From: Capniomyces stellatus
Lineage: Eukaryota > Kickxellomycota > Harpellomycetes > Harpellales > Legeriomycetaceae
NCBI GenBank assembly: GCA_001661515.1
Contig: LUVW01000010.1
Coordinates: 821,710-885,709 of the forward strand
Direction of reading: 5' to 3'
DNA: 64,000 nucleotides
Shown in pieces: positions 48,766 to 60,160 of this stretch; within the stretch, counting starts at the first letter, position 1; each line of letters begins with the position of its first letter. The notes under the pieces are model-generated. The model searched no databases and was not told where the DNA came from. It was given only the letters and a program-made list of their open reading frames with translations. The translations under genes and the position numbers were made by a program.

Positions 48766-50280
48766 ATGAAGGTTCTTACATATTCAGTGATAGTAAGTAG
48801 CGTTCTTATTCTATTTAGCAGTGCAAACGAAAAATGCGAAAGTGTTCATGTTAGAAAGGAGATTAGGTCCCTTAGTGACGCTGAATGGAATAAGATAAAA
48901 GCCACATTACAAGACATGGAAAATGATGGTTGGCTTGCGTGGTTTACAAACATCCACGTCAGTAATTTTAGGCCAATTCATGTATCTGCCATATTTCTGC
49001 CATTCCATAGGCAGTTTATAATGGATTTTGAAGGCACGGCCAGAACATATCAGAGCGACTTTGCGCTGCCATACTGGGATGCAGGTAGAGACTTTTCGGA
49101 CCCCGCTGCTAGCTCGGTGCTAACGAGTAAATACATCGGAACTAATGGTGGGAGTAGCGGGGGTGGCGGATGCATAACCAACGGATTCCAAAAAGGATGG
49201 GAAATGTCTTATCCGAACCCCCACTGTCTTATTAGGAAGTACAACGGTGCTAATGGAAAAATCAAACCGTGGCCATCACCTGAATCAATAACCAGTATGA
49301 TCCAAACATCGGTTGGATTCAAAGCTTTTGCAACGGCACTCGAGTATGGGTTGCATGCAAATGTACACACAGGGCTTGGCGGGGACATGATAACGCAGGC
49401 TTCAAGCAATGATTTTGCATTTTATCTAAACCATTGCAATCTAGACAGACTGTGGTGGAAATGGCAAAATGCAGCCCCAGGAAACCTCATGGACTATTAT
49501 GGAACCAATAAGGACAAAACTGCGGCAAAACCAACCGATATAATCCCAAATTATGAAATACCAGTGAGCAGTGTGTTGAGACTGGGATATGGGAATATGT
49601 GCTACGAATATGATGAGAAAATCGGGCTGGTCAAAAGGGGTGAAAAGGATGGTAAGTAGAATGAATTATGTTTCCAGTACTCTAACACTTGTAAAGCGAT
49701 AATTTTTCAACTCGAACCATTTTAACAAACCAACTAAACAACATAATTCTGCTTATAAAAAATAGGAGACAAGCTGAATAAGAATATTCTCAAAGTAACT
49801 AAAGTCCCTGAGATGAACTTGGCAACAAGTCTCTCAACCGGATCGCTTATAAAGTTTTTCCCAAAACTCATTTTAGACAACACAAACTTGGCTAGCGTTG
49901 AGTTGCCGAATGTTGTCCAAAAACTGTCATTGACCTATGCCAAAAAGCACGCACCCCCAGAGTCACTGATCAAAGAGAACAAGAAACTCACGTCAGATGT
50001 TATAACAGACCACACACTTCCTATTATTACCGGTTCTATAGCAAAGTCCACTGTACAGACTGCAAATGTGTTTGATCTGACTAAAAATTCCGATGATACT
50101 GTTGTTGCAGCACCAGATAAACCAAAAATCCCGCTTCCAGGAAAAATACCACAAGATTGGATTACAATGCACAACTATGACATCGAAATCCTTAAAGAAC
50201 TACAGAACAATGAAAAAAGTCTTGTCAAAGCTTTGAACAATGAGGGATATGTATCTCCTTATCTCAAAAAATCAGCGTAA
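48766..50280 (+). CDS. Secreted tyrosinase-type copper monooxygenase
   Basis: Two exons (48766-49651, 49766-50280) give 466 residues. A signal peptide covers about residues 1-20. The tyrosinase core (residues ~25-260) has CuA ligands His64, His72 and His81 (TNIH...RPIHVSAIFLPFHRQF) and CuB ligands His197, His201 and His223 (GLHANVH...FYLNHCNLDRLW), so all six copper-binding histidines are present. The enzyme class oxidises phenols to quinones, for melanin or protein cross-linking. The C-terminal ~170 residues are Lys/Asn/Thr-rich, unlike the standard tyrosinase C-terminal shielding domain, and not recognised. It converges on the iron permease gene with 309 bp between the stops and lies next to a multicopper oxidase, a copper-enzyme neighbourhood. 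Confidence 0.9.
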
Positions 50281-50589
50281 CCATATCAAACAGGGAACAT
50301 TACAAAACCCAAAAGATCTCTTTTTTTTTGCTTTGTTTTTCAACTTTGGGCAGATTTTCAAGTAATTAGTAGAGTATTTTAGCTAATTTCAATCGTTTTC
50401 GATCAAGTCTATACACTTTGAGATTCCTCGGTATTTCCAAGTTAACTTTATTTAAATCTAAAAATACTCTTTGTTTTTTTATTACAAATAAGTATTAATA
50501 AATCTTTGAAAAGTGTGTAAAAGTGGGCATACGCAAAAGTCTGTAATCGCTATTTGCGTTTTTAACTACCGGGTGGCCAGTCGATGTTA
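50281..50589. other. Convergent 3' intergenic region, tyrosinase/FTR1
   Basis: 309 bp, AT-rich; contains AATAAA-like polyadenylation hexamers on both strands. No gene. Confidence 0.55.
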
Positions 50590-51872
50590 TTAAATGGCGT
50601 TGCCATTGCTAATAAATGGGGTGGTGACCAGGCTAGGTTTCTCAAAGCACGAGGCGGATTTTTTACTATCCACGGATAGCTTGTATCCTTTGTAGAAATA
50701 GAAGCTGGCAATCAGAACCCAGTAACTCAAATATCCAAGAATCGAGCCAATTGTAGCATTGTTTGTCCATCCCAGAAATGCTTGGAATAGCTGCCAACCA
50801 AAATTGTCTGGTTTATTCGGATTGCAACACTTTAGCATCCTAAGTTAATTTGTATATATCTCAACATTAGACTCGCTATTAAAACAGATACCAAATACCA
50901 GATACCAAATATCAGATGTCAAATGTTGATCACACATTAAAATGGTTGCTTACCATACACTTTTGGGGATGTCATAGACATCTCCAGCATCAGCATCGAG
51001 ATTTATTTTCAAACCCCAAACATAAGTTTCCAAGAATTTAATCGAGTTGGTAAACATTGCTGCACCCATCAAGGATATTATTATAGCCGAGCCTACCAAA
51101 AAAAAAGCCAAGTCGAGCTTTTGGCCAAAGTAGTATACAGCTAGACCAACACAAATACCAACAATCATTCCTGTGATAACAGATAGCGGAATTGACTTTG
51201 CCTCAGCTGAAATGACCACGCCAGCAGTTAATAAAAACGCCTCAACACCCTCGCGCAGAATGGTTAGAAACGAAAGAACAAGAAAGGTGTAGTTTACGAA
51301 AAAACTACCAGCTGACTTTGCGATTGAGTTGTCGGCATTTTTAGCCAGCTTCATCTCAATCTTCTCTGCAATATTGTGTAAGCTTAGAAAGTAGTATCCA
51401 ACAAATATCAGCACTATAGAGGTAATCAGTGAAAATACACCCTCCCAAAGATCCTCATGTGTTCCCCAAATATCATTAGCAAACTTAAAGTATAAGTAAA
51501 TCAGCACTATAATCCAATTATACACAAAATGATTGATTTAAAGCATTGGCAAGTAAAACCAAGTCGCAAGAAAAAAAATGGTAGTATTTTGAATTAACAC
51601 AATTCTAGACTACAAATATGTACACATGTGTATAATCAGGGCCAGTGGCTATATATGGCAACTTGTAAAGTTGTTTATTTACCTCCTCCTATAACCAACG
51701 TGGTTCCTAGTCCTGACAACGAGCCTACCCATATCTGTCTTTTAAGACGGTTCTTTTCATGAAGATCAAATCTGTCAATCTTTTTAACATAAGCCAGCAT
51801 CACGGAAATAAGCAATGCTGCTTCGCTAGCTTCACGCATAATCACAAAGAATATCTGTGGGTTAAATATCAT
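50590..51872 (-). CDS. FTR1: High-affinity iron permease Ftr1
   Basis: Three exons on the minus strand (51872-51683, 51506-50954, 50839-50590) give 330 residues. There are about seven hydrophobic helices and two iron-binding R-E-x-x-E motifs: REASE at residues 13-17 in helix 1 and REGVE at 148-152 (TILREGVEAFLLTAG). The second is canonical; the first is a variant of the usual REGLE/RETLE. Ftr1 passes Fe3+ made by the ferroxidase Fet3 across the plasma membrane. FET3 lies head-to-head with this gene, sharing the 51873-53501 region, which supports the assignment and suggests co-regulation. The short N-terminus before REASE means an upstream exon cannot be excluded. Intron 2 contains a short tandem repeat around 50886-50930. 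Confidence 0.92.
50886..50930. repeat. Short imperfect tandem repeat in FTR1 intron 2
   Basis: Three to four imperfect 13-14-bp copies of CAGATACCAAATA, the last diverged to CAGATGTCAAATG. Two copies contain a GATA core. Confidence 0.8.
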
Positions 51873-52130
51873 TATGGCTTAATTTATTTAGCAAATATAT
51901 ATACTCTCTTGGCTATTTCAGTTGAATACTAACAAAAAGAATAATGGTACTTGTGGCTATTATTTAAATATTTTCTCTGATTCACTTATTTGTGTTTGAG
52001 TTTTTGTTTTGATTTATTTGTGTTTTGGAATTTTTTTTTATTTTTTTATTGAAAATATTTATTTTTTATTTTTATCAAGTTTAGATTTTAATTGTGTTTG
52101 TATTATAATTTTTATTTTTATTGAGTCGAG

Positions 52131-52203
52131 TTGTGTTGTGTTGTGTTGTATTGTATTGTGTTTGTGTTTGTGTTTGTGTTTTGGTTTTGGTTTTGGTTTT
52201 GGT
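52131..52203. repeat. Stepwise GT-rich short repeats (TTGTG, TTTGTG, TTTTGG)
   Basis: Consecutive runs of TTGTG, then TTTGTG, then TTTTGG hexamers within the FTR1-FET3 intergenic region. Confidence 0.85.
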
Positions 52204-52901
52204 CCAAGATCTAAAATGGTTTATAGGGAATTTTTAAACAGGTATGAACGACATACCTGGATCAAGTGTAATCTGGCTACTATCAATGAATCAGTTTTTA
52301 TTATTATTATTACTTTTTATCATTATTGCTTTTATACTTCACTTTATTCTATTCGGTTGAAAAGACAGCGTAAAACTAATTGCTGTTATGATTCAGAACA
52401 CAGGCTACGCTGAAGGTAAAGCCAGCTGCTTTAGCGGTTTAGGTGTTTCCGTGTTACACTCCAGACAACAAACATACACCAATCGAACATTGCGGATAGA
52501 CAAACTTGATTTTTTTTCAGCACACACATGCGCAGGCAATAATATCAAGTATATATAACAACGTACATGAGTGCTATATAAAACCAGAACCACTAAATTT
52601 CTGGTTTTTCCACAAATACTCAACTGTAATAGTAAAGTTGTTATATTCGCAATAATCTGTGTTGATATAATAGAATGATTCCAAACTCAGATTATAGTGG
52701 TTGAGCTATTAATGCTATCTAATCAGATTGGAAGCCTTACTTTTCTAGTGTTCCAAGGCTGTATATCAATTCATTTTATTTACTTAAAAAATAATAATAG
52801 GAAAGCAAGGATAACAAGGCAAAGGATTATAATATGGCAAAAACCAACCATTCTCACAACAAAGAAAGGTACGAGTGTTATAACACAACAACACTCTAGT
52901 T

Positions 52902-52918
52902 ATCAGATACGAGATAGG
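52902..52918 (+). promoter_or_regulatory. Paired GATA motif (ATCAGATAC...AGATAG), candidate iron-GATA-factor site
   Basis: ATCAGATAC matches eight of nine bases of ATCWGATAA, the site of fungal iron-responsive GATA repressors (SreA/Urbs1 class). A second AGATAG core follows three bases later. It lies about 590 bp upstream of the FET3 start codon and about 1.0 kb from FTR1. One near-consensus match in AT-rich DNA is weak evidence by itself. Confidence 0.3.
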
Positions 52919-53501
52919 AGTGTAATAAGTTCAACGTATCAGGTTAGTTTTTTTTTTTTGACAATAGTATTCCAGAAAATCTTCAAACAGGTATTAGCTG
53001 CGTTTAAAATGAACGGAAAATAAGCATGGTTGTAAATAAAGGCAGCAGCTATCCAGTTCAAAGTAAATTGCTAGTTTATTTATTTATTTTTTATGAAATT
53101 TTTAAATTGTTAGTTTATTTAACTTGAATTTTCTATCAACTAAAAAAAAACAGAATCCAATGTCTATAAAGTGTACAGAGATCAAGTAAAGTCACGTAGC
53201 CTAGTTTATAGAAGGTGGAAAAAAAATAATAGCTTATTTACAAATATAATTTTTAAAGACTTGGAGACCCAAAAACAACAAATTTGTCGGTTGAGGTTTT
53301 TACTAGTGATGACAGATTAGCACCAAACTTGAAAATAAATAAATAAGTGCATGGGTGGTTACAAATTGCACCAATATTCCAACTCCCCATCTTTTAAAGC
53401 TAAAGCAACTGTGCCTTAAAATAAACGTTCCAGCTTAGCTAAAGTAAAAGTAGGATTCTTTGATTTTCTAAAGCATCAAAAAGGATAAAAGTCAAACTAA
53501 A

Positions 53502-56078
53502 ATGAAAAGAACAGTTGGGTTAATATTGGGACTCATTGTTACGCTTGAGGTTAGCTCAAAGAAGATCGTAGTAAATTGGGACATTGGCTACTTGGACCGC
53601 AACCCTGATGGAATGCACAGCAGAAAGGTTATTGGCGTTAACGGCAATTGGCCAATCAAGCAGCTTGAAGGAACAGTTGGAGATATACTTGTAGTTAATG
53701 CACGCAACTCGCTAGATGTTCCAACATCCTTACACGCGCACGGGCTGGAATTCAGAGGTCACCAGTTTAATGATGGAGCAGTTTCAGTTAATCACTGGTA
53801 ATAACCCAAAGCTATACAGCATAGTGCACCGCTATTTGATTGACAAAGCTTGAGGTCTTTGACCATCAAGTTCAACGAAAACACCAACGTTTACATCAAC
53901 TTTGTTATTAATAATTGACTGCAGCCAATAATTAACTGTAATTAATAAATGATTATTGATAAAGCGGGATTCCACCAGGAAAGAATTACACCTACACAAT
54001 CCCACTGACAGAGCCAGGGACATACTGGTATCATTCACACACTACAGTAAGTTGTGGCCATGGTCATATTAAGGCATGTTTATATGCGTATAGACGTTCT
54101 ATTTGTAGTTGCTGTAACTAATTAGCCGAGTGGGTAAAAAATAGGGACATTATGCCGATGGTCTCAGAACTCCATTGATAATTCGCCCAGTTCCCAATAA
54201 AAAACATTACGAGTATGACGATGAAATTGTGCTCACGTTATCAGGTAATTTCAAGATATGATCTTTTTTGTTGTTGGTAGAGGTAGTATAATCATTAACA
54301 TTTGTGATCCATCGAACTAAAACAGTGATAACAACAATGATCAATAACAACGGATGATAGATTGGTACCACAAAACTACAGCGGAGATAATACCAGGGTT
54401 GGTTAGCCCGATCAACCCAGGAGGAGCTGAACCAGTTCCAGGTAGGTGCATCTATTTCTACCTATGTGTTGTGTGTATGATTCGAGAGATTTTTTTATTT
54501 TTTTTTTGGTTGACACTGGACATAAAAACTTTTGTTTGTAGAGTCAGGGATTCTGAATGACGGAGCTGGTGCAGACTTTAAGGTTGAGAAAAACAAGGTT
54601 TATAGGGTCAGGCTTATAAACACATCTAGCATGGCTGTGTTTCACGTTAAAGTGGATGGCCATAAAATGGAGATGATTGAAGTGGATGGGGTAACTATCA
54701 ATTTATCACCTATAACTACAATGCGTGATTTTTTATTTTTATTTTATTGAAATGATGTGATGTGATGTGATGAGTGATTTTTATTTTTTATTATTTGTTT
54801 TGATGGTATAAAATGCGCGGTTTTAGTACCATGACATTAAAATTTGGGTGGATGGAACTAACAGGATTGGTACTGTTTATTTAGACTGACATTGTAAAGG
54901 TTGAGGCAAAAAGCATCGAGTTGTCACCAGCCCAAAGAGTATCTTTCTTGATAAAGACCAAGAGCAGCGCAGAGTTCAATTACAAAATACATGCAGACAT
55001 GGATCCAGACTACTTTGACTCTCTCCCTGAAGATCTGCAATTGAGTAAGACTGGGTCTGACATGGAATATATGTGTTGTATACTTAATGGATAAAATGGC
55101 AATAGAACTGAATTGTAGTGCTAGGTTGGCACAATTTAACCCAATGGGCTTAAAGTACCAAGCTCACAGTCTAAAGTGCTATTTTTTTCCTACTTAGATC
55201 TAACTGGAAGTCTGATTTACTCGTCAAGCGCCGAGATGTCTAAGCCCGAGAAACACGACTGGGAAAGCATTGATGACATGGATCTAGAGCCAATTACAAA
55301 ACAGGAATACAAAGTACCTGATCAGGTAATCAAGATCGTTTCGGATATCCAGGAGTTGGATGATGGGACAGCGCGTGGTTTGATAAACGACGTGACTTTT
55401 GTGCGTCCAAAAGTGCCAATACTATTGTCGGCTTTAACGATGGGTGATCTTGCCAAAAACTCATCGGTATACGGGCCCAAATCGAATGCCTATGTCACTG
55501 AGTTCAATAAAGAGGTGCAGATAATAATAGAAAATGTGCATATGGATCCACATCCTTTCCACCTTCATGGACACAAATTTCAGATTATAGACGTTGGAGA
55601 AGGAAGCTATGACCAATCTATCGTCTACGACCCAAATAATCTAAAGAACCCAATGAGGCGCGACACGGTCAATGTTCCTGGAGAAGGGTATGCTGTTATA
55701 CAGTTTATTTCCAACAATCCCGGCGCCTGGCCTCTCCATTGCCACAATAACTGGCACATGATATTTGGCATGATGGCAGTGATTGTAGAGGCACCGATGG
55801 AGGCGCAGAAGAATATTGCTATGCCAAATAGCGACCAGTTGCAGCTGTGTGGTTTGACAGGATTTAAAACCAGTGGAAATGGAGGGGGCGACCAAGGTAT
55901 GGATCTGTCAAACGCGCCCAACGCACCTAATCTGATTGATTTTGGTATTCATGCCAAGGGGGTTGTGTCTATAATTGCCTGTATAATTACAGCATTTATC
56001 GGAATATACAGCATAGTTTTCTACTCCAAAAAGCTAGAACGCACTGTTAGTAAGATTGGTTCAATGTCCATTGGCTAA
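53502..56078 (+). CDS. FET3: Multicopper ferroxidase Fet3 (membrane-anchored)
   Basis: Seven exons (53502-53797, 53965-54046, 54145-54244, 54361-54441, 54542-54690, 54885-55044, 55198-56078) give 582 residues. There is a signal peptide (1-19), three cupredoxin domains and a C-terminal membrane helix (about 543-566), as in Fet3. Copper motifs are complete: HAHG (78-81), WYHSH (120-124), HPFHLHGH (408-415) and HCHNNWH (470-476). GAEPVP, ADMDPDYFDSLPEDLQLN and GSYDQSIVYDP align with the yeast Fet3 segments holding the iron-binding Glu185, Asp283 and Asp409. The enzyme oxidises Fe2+ to Fe3+ for Ftr1. The type-1 axial position is Met481, where yeast Fet3 has Leu. A (GTGAT)n run lies in intron 5. 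Divergent to FTR1. Confidence 0.93.
54754..54778. repeat. (GTGAT)n repeat in FET3 intron 5
   Basis: Four to five copies of GTGAT within the intron between exons 5 and 6. Confidence 0.85.
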
Positions 56079-57843
56079 GAGGTTCTTGGTTGACGATTGT
56101 TTTTTCTTAATTTATGGTTTGTAGGCGTGCCTTATTTATTGTTGATAGTTTTTATACCAAGAATTTTGTCCTTGTGTAAACATAGTTTAAATAATAATAA
56201 TGATAACCGAAATGAAACTGATTGGACCAGGTCAATAGGCGGTTGAAAAGTATGGCACATTCCTAAATTAATAATCATCTGACTGAAAAAAAAAATAGGC
56301 CAGCTTTAATTAAACCAATAGCGCGAAATTAGAAACCAAACACCTAATAAAAACAAAGTAGCAAGAGAAAAAAAAACAGATAGATGTTGATATCAATGGC
56401 AAGTCCTAAACGAGCAACTAAGCAAAACGCTTAAAAAATATTGTTAAACTAAAAGAGTTCAATTGGGCGTGATCAACAAACACTTGACAAGTGCAATTAA
56501 CCTGTTCAATAAAACCAGCTTGTTTCCTGCTTAAAAGGCAAAAATCGTGACGAATCAAAAATGTCAACTCCACATTAATTGAGCTAAGATGATACTGCAG
56601 CCAATAAATTGCTTGGAAAACTTTGGTTTATTAATAGAGAAACAAATGTAAAGTAAAAGTGTTGATATTACATAATGAAACATAAAGCCAACATAAAAAT
56701 AACAGAAAAAAAGGTTATGATTGATAGGACGAGGCTAAAAAAGAATCCAAGCTCGACTAAAAAAAAACACTAGAGTCACCCAAATTAAACGTCATTTAGA
56801 GCAAAGTAAAGTAAAAGAAAGAAAAAAAAAGGAAAAGGAAAAAAAAGAAAAAGAAAAAAAAGAAAAAAAAGAAAAAAAAGAAAAAATCTAAAAACAATCA
56901 AAACACATGCTATATTCGTTCAATTACTTGGAATAAATCACGTTTTAAGTTTAATCGCCTGTACCCTACAACCTCGAGATTTTGCCAATTTGGGTGGAGA
57001 AGGGGGGGAGAGAAAGAGAGAGGGTGTTTTTGATTGTTCAGATTAAATCTTGTAAAACTGTGATTAGGTGATTTACTCAATCATATGGTGTCATATTAAG
57101 TAAAAAAAGATTATAGATAAAACGCAAATGGAATAGAACTAAAATTAATAGAGTAATAAAAGCATAAGCCAAGAAAGAGCCAAAAAGATAAAACAGACAG
57201 AAAGTGTATAGTAATTGGCAGCCCACTTTTACTCTACTAAGCAAATAGTTACTAGTACAACTAAATTCAGCTAAAAAATAAAACACTACTACAGCTGTAA
57301 TTACTAGCACACGAACATTTATAATACGAACACTGGTGCCGTTAAAATACACTCAGGCTTATATAGACTATAGCTTGATATCAGAGTGATATAATTTTAC
57401 ACACTGGTTTAGACAAAACGATAGAAGCAAGTGTATAGCCTTGTTGTCAGGACCTTCTATTTATAAAAGCAGCAAATAGGTCACTAGACGCCAACGACAA
57501 AGTAAACTTGATGAATTTAGTTTTCATTAAAAGGAACAAGTATCTGTATAAAAACAAATTCAAGAATATTGGCCACCGCCACGCTTATAAAGCTAAAACG
57601 AACAAAAAAAGCACGAGTTAACTCTAGTAGTTTGCCTGAACGCACGCGCAACCAATAAATAGATTTTTAAGAAGGCTTTTTTTTTGCATTGCGATATTAT
57701 ATATTAGCAAACTAAGGAAAACAGTAGCAATAGCGCACTGGTCTGATAAGGCAGAAAAGATAATTACACGCAGAGTGGTTCAAAACCAACTCAACAAAAC
57801 CCGTATAAATAAATAAGTAAAGAAAAGGATACAGAGCGTCAAA
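56079..57843. other. Intergenic region, 1.8 kb
   Basis: Between FET3 and MAF1, both on the plus strand. AT-rich, with a purine tract of GAAAAA units (56819-56886) and a GA-rich stretch near 57000-57025. No coding or RNA gene recognised. Confidence 0.55.
56819..56886. repeat. Purine tract (GAAAAA)n
   Basis: About 68 bp of A and G only, mostly GAAAAA or GAAAAAAA units; a homopurine/homopyrimidine tract. Confidence 0.9.
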
Positions 57844-59459
57844 ATGAAGTTTCTACAGGTACCGATATTAGACACAATAAATGGAATGCTTTCATTTGAA
57901 ACCAATAGCGGACATTTTGTGAACGGTCGGATAGAAACATACTCATGTAAGCCGCTTTCTATTAAAGTAAAGAGTTGACAGGATTGTGTATGGGGAGCGC
58001 TTCTATGTATAAGCCTTGCCTCTTGCCTCTTGCCTCTTGCTTTTGCTTTTGCTTTTGCTTTTGCTTTTGTTTCAATTAATGCAATATAAACAGGTCATCA
58101 AGACCATAAATACAGCAAATCTGGCAAGCAAAAAGTTGAAAACTTTAAATGTTGGATAAATTCTAGGTAAACTAGCAGGGGTAGACAAGAAGCTTTATCG
58201 ATACTTGGAGTCGAAATATTTAGAGGATGTATTTGAATCAAAGAGTTTGTCGCCAGAGCAAAGCACTTTGACAAACATAGTATCGCCGTTTGGGCCATTG
58301 ACGGAGATATCGTCTAGAAGAACATTGTTTTATTTGATTGCGACAATGAATGCCTCGTTTCCAGACTACGACTTTAGGTAAATACAAACATATTTACTTT
58401 AATTATATCACACTTTGTCTTCTTTAATAGTTGGTAACGGCCATTTTTGGAGAGATTAAGAAAGGGGGGGAGACGCGTAAAGCTGAGAGCCATTTTGGTA
58501 TTTTTGATTACTGCGTAAACACAGTATTGGAGCTTCAGTGTGTTTGGATAAAAAAAATTGGTGAACATATCGATTAATATGATTGACATTATCATTTGAC
58601 AATTTTCGACAATATTACTGAACAACAGAAACTTACTAGCTGACCAGTTTGTCAGAAAAACGAACTTGCAAGAACTGATGAACACGATCAATACAACGTT
58701 TTTAAACCTTGGATGCCCCAAAACGCTAAGCGATGGGCTGCTTTGGGATGAGATTGATGGAGTTATAAAACTGGAAGACTGCCTAGTATACTCTTATACA
58801 CCAGATGCAGAGTCCGACCCCTATGGGGAAGAATGTCCAATGTAAGAAACCCAAGCAGCTGGATTTTATCTATACTTTGGAGCCTCTGCACAATTTATTT
58901 TTTTTCCAAAGTCTGGCTTTACTTGTTGCTCAACCATGTCTGGTTGTTGTGTCATGTTATTTTGTAGATGGTCATTTAACCACTTTTTCTACAACAAAAA
59001 ACTGAAGCGAATTCTGTTTTTCACCTGCCGATGCTCGAGGTAATTCCCCCAGTACTGCAAATTCGTTGTTCATAAGTGTAATATTTGCTTTTGTTTTCCA
59101 ACAGAACTACTAAAAACAACTGGATTTGCTTAACTTGCACTGTTTTAGTGAGCCCACAAACATGGTCGAGTACTCTATCAATGCTGGCGATGGCCTGATT
59201 TCAGACGGTATTGACTTTAGCGATGAAGAATTTGATGTTAGCGAAGCTGGGCACTATAAACAACCCCTGTAAATAAATTCACCATGCCTATAAAACTATG
59301 CCGCAACACTAGCTATTTATTTAGTGACACATGTTACTTTGAGTTGCAACTTTAGGGCACGAATTATGGTAATTTACTTGTTTTGACATTGTCTTTATTT
59401 TGACACCCTTTTATATGCATAGGTCAAACGGCGTTTTTGTTGATGAAATGGAGATTTAA
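57844..59459 (+). CDS. MAF1: RNA polymerase III repressor Maf1
   Basis: Six exons (57844-57946, 58176-58377, 58629-58841, 58968-59039, 59149-59268, 59423-59459) give 248 residues. The A box is [51 protein letters not shown] is the Maf1 core. The C box comprises [20 protein letters not shown], then [21 protein letters not shown]. Maf1 binds Pol III and shuts down tRNA and 5S synthesis under stress, downstream of TORC1. Intron 1 has TTGCCTC and TTGCTT repeats (58014-58070). Its interior (58098-58167) also offers an in-frame alternative exon restoring a Cys after YS, but joining it would need a 25-nt intron. The final 37-nt exon gives VFVDEMEI; without splicing the protein would stop at LEQPL-like ...KQPL after exon 5. 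The mobile acidic-box region seen in yeast Maf1 is short. Confidence 0.9.
58014..58070. repeat. TTGCCTC / TTGCTT tandem repeats in MAF1 intron 1
   Basis: Three to four copies of TTGCCTC, then five copies of a GCTTTT hexamer, within the first intron. Confidence 0.9.
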
Positions 59460-60160
59460 GTCTGTTGAATAGGTAAAGCCCTACTATTATTTTTTATTTT
59501 CATTTTATTTGGAAACACACCAGAAACTTCGATAAAGCTGGTTGACAAAACAAAAATAACTATAGCGATTATCCAACTATTTAAATGGTGGACATCTAAC
59601 TCTAAAAGTTGTTTTATTCTATTTTTTTTGGACTGAAATAATAGGGTCAATATAACTTCAATCCAACCGAAACCATATACACGCATTTGAAAGCATGGCT
59701 TTCATATTAAGAACCGCCGCTTTTTTTTATAGCGCTTGCCTGTTCACAACATTCATCCCATTTTATCAACTGGTTTCATGATTGGGGCCCAACTTCCCTC
59801 CTTCTCCTAACTAACTTGACTTCTTCCACGTATAAGTGACGCAAATCCAAATTATATACAAATATAAACCAAACTTTTGAGGCTTTTGAATTTCCGGTTT
59901 CAAATTTCTGTATTTAAATACAGAGATTGTCAGTTCGACTCTGGCTGAAGTCATTATATTCAATCCGTTCGTTTCTTTTCTTTTTCTCTTATTATTATTA
60001 CTATTAGCAATACTACTACTGCTACTACTATATCTTTTATCTAGTTTTATTTTTAATCACCAACTTGCGTTATTTATTTAAAATCAAGTTCTCAATAATG
60101 CAACCAAAAGTAAAGTAAGGCTAATCAGAAACACAGTTAAACTCGAATTAAGCAACCGCC
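59460..60160. other. Intergenic region with a tRNA-like element
   Basis: About 700 bp between MAF1 and the ankyrin gene, convergent. Positions 59817-59955 carry a perfect 7-bp TGACTTC/GAAGTCA closing pair, an anticodon-like hairpin (TCTGTA...TACAGA) and a good T arm (GTCAG-TTCGACT-CTGGC). There is no proper D arm or A box, so no functional tRNA is called. An ATTATT/ACTACT repeat lies near 59990-60030. Confidence 0.4.

Larger units (their letters stand above)
51873..53501. promoter_or_regulatory. Shared divergent promoter region of FTR1 and FET3
   Basis: 1.6 kb separate the two iron-uptake start codons. Features seen are a T-rich tract with stepwise TTGTG, TTTGTG and TTTTGG repeats at 52131-52203 and a paired GATA site at 52902-52918. 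The ORFs here are short and without domains. The region probably holds promoters for both genes; that is inferred from arrangement, not from mapped start sites. Confidence 0.5.
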
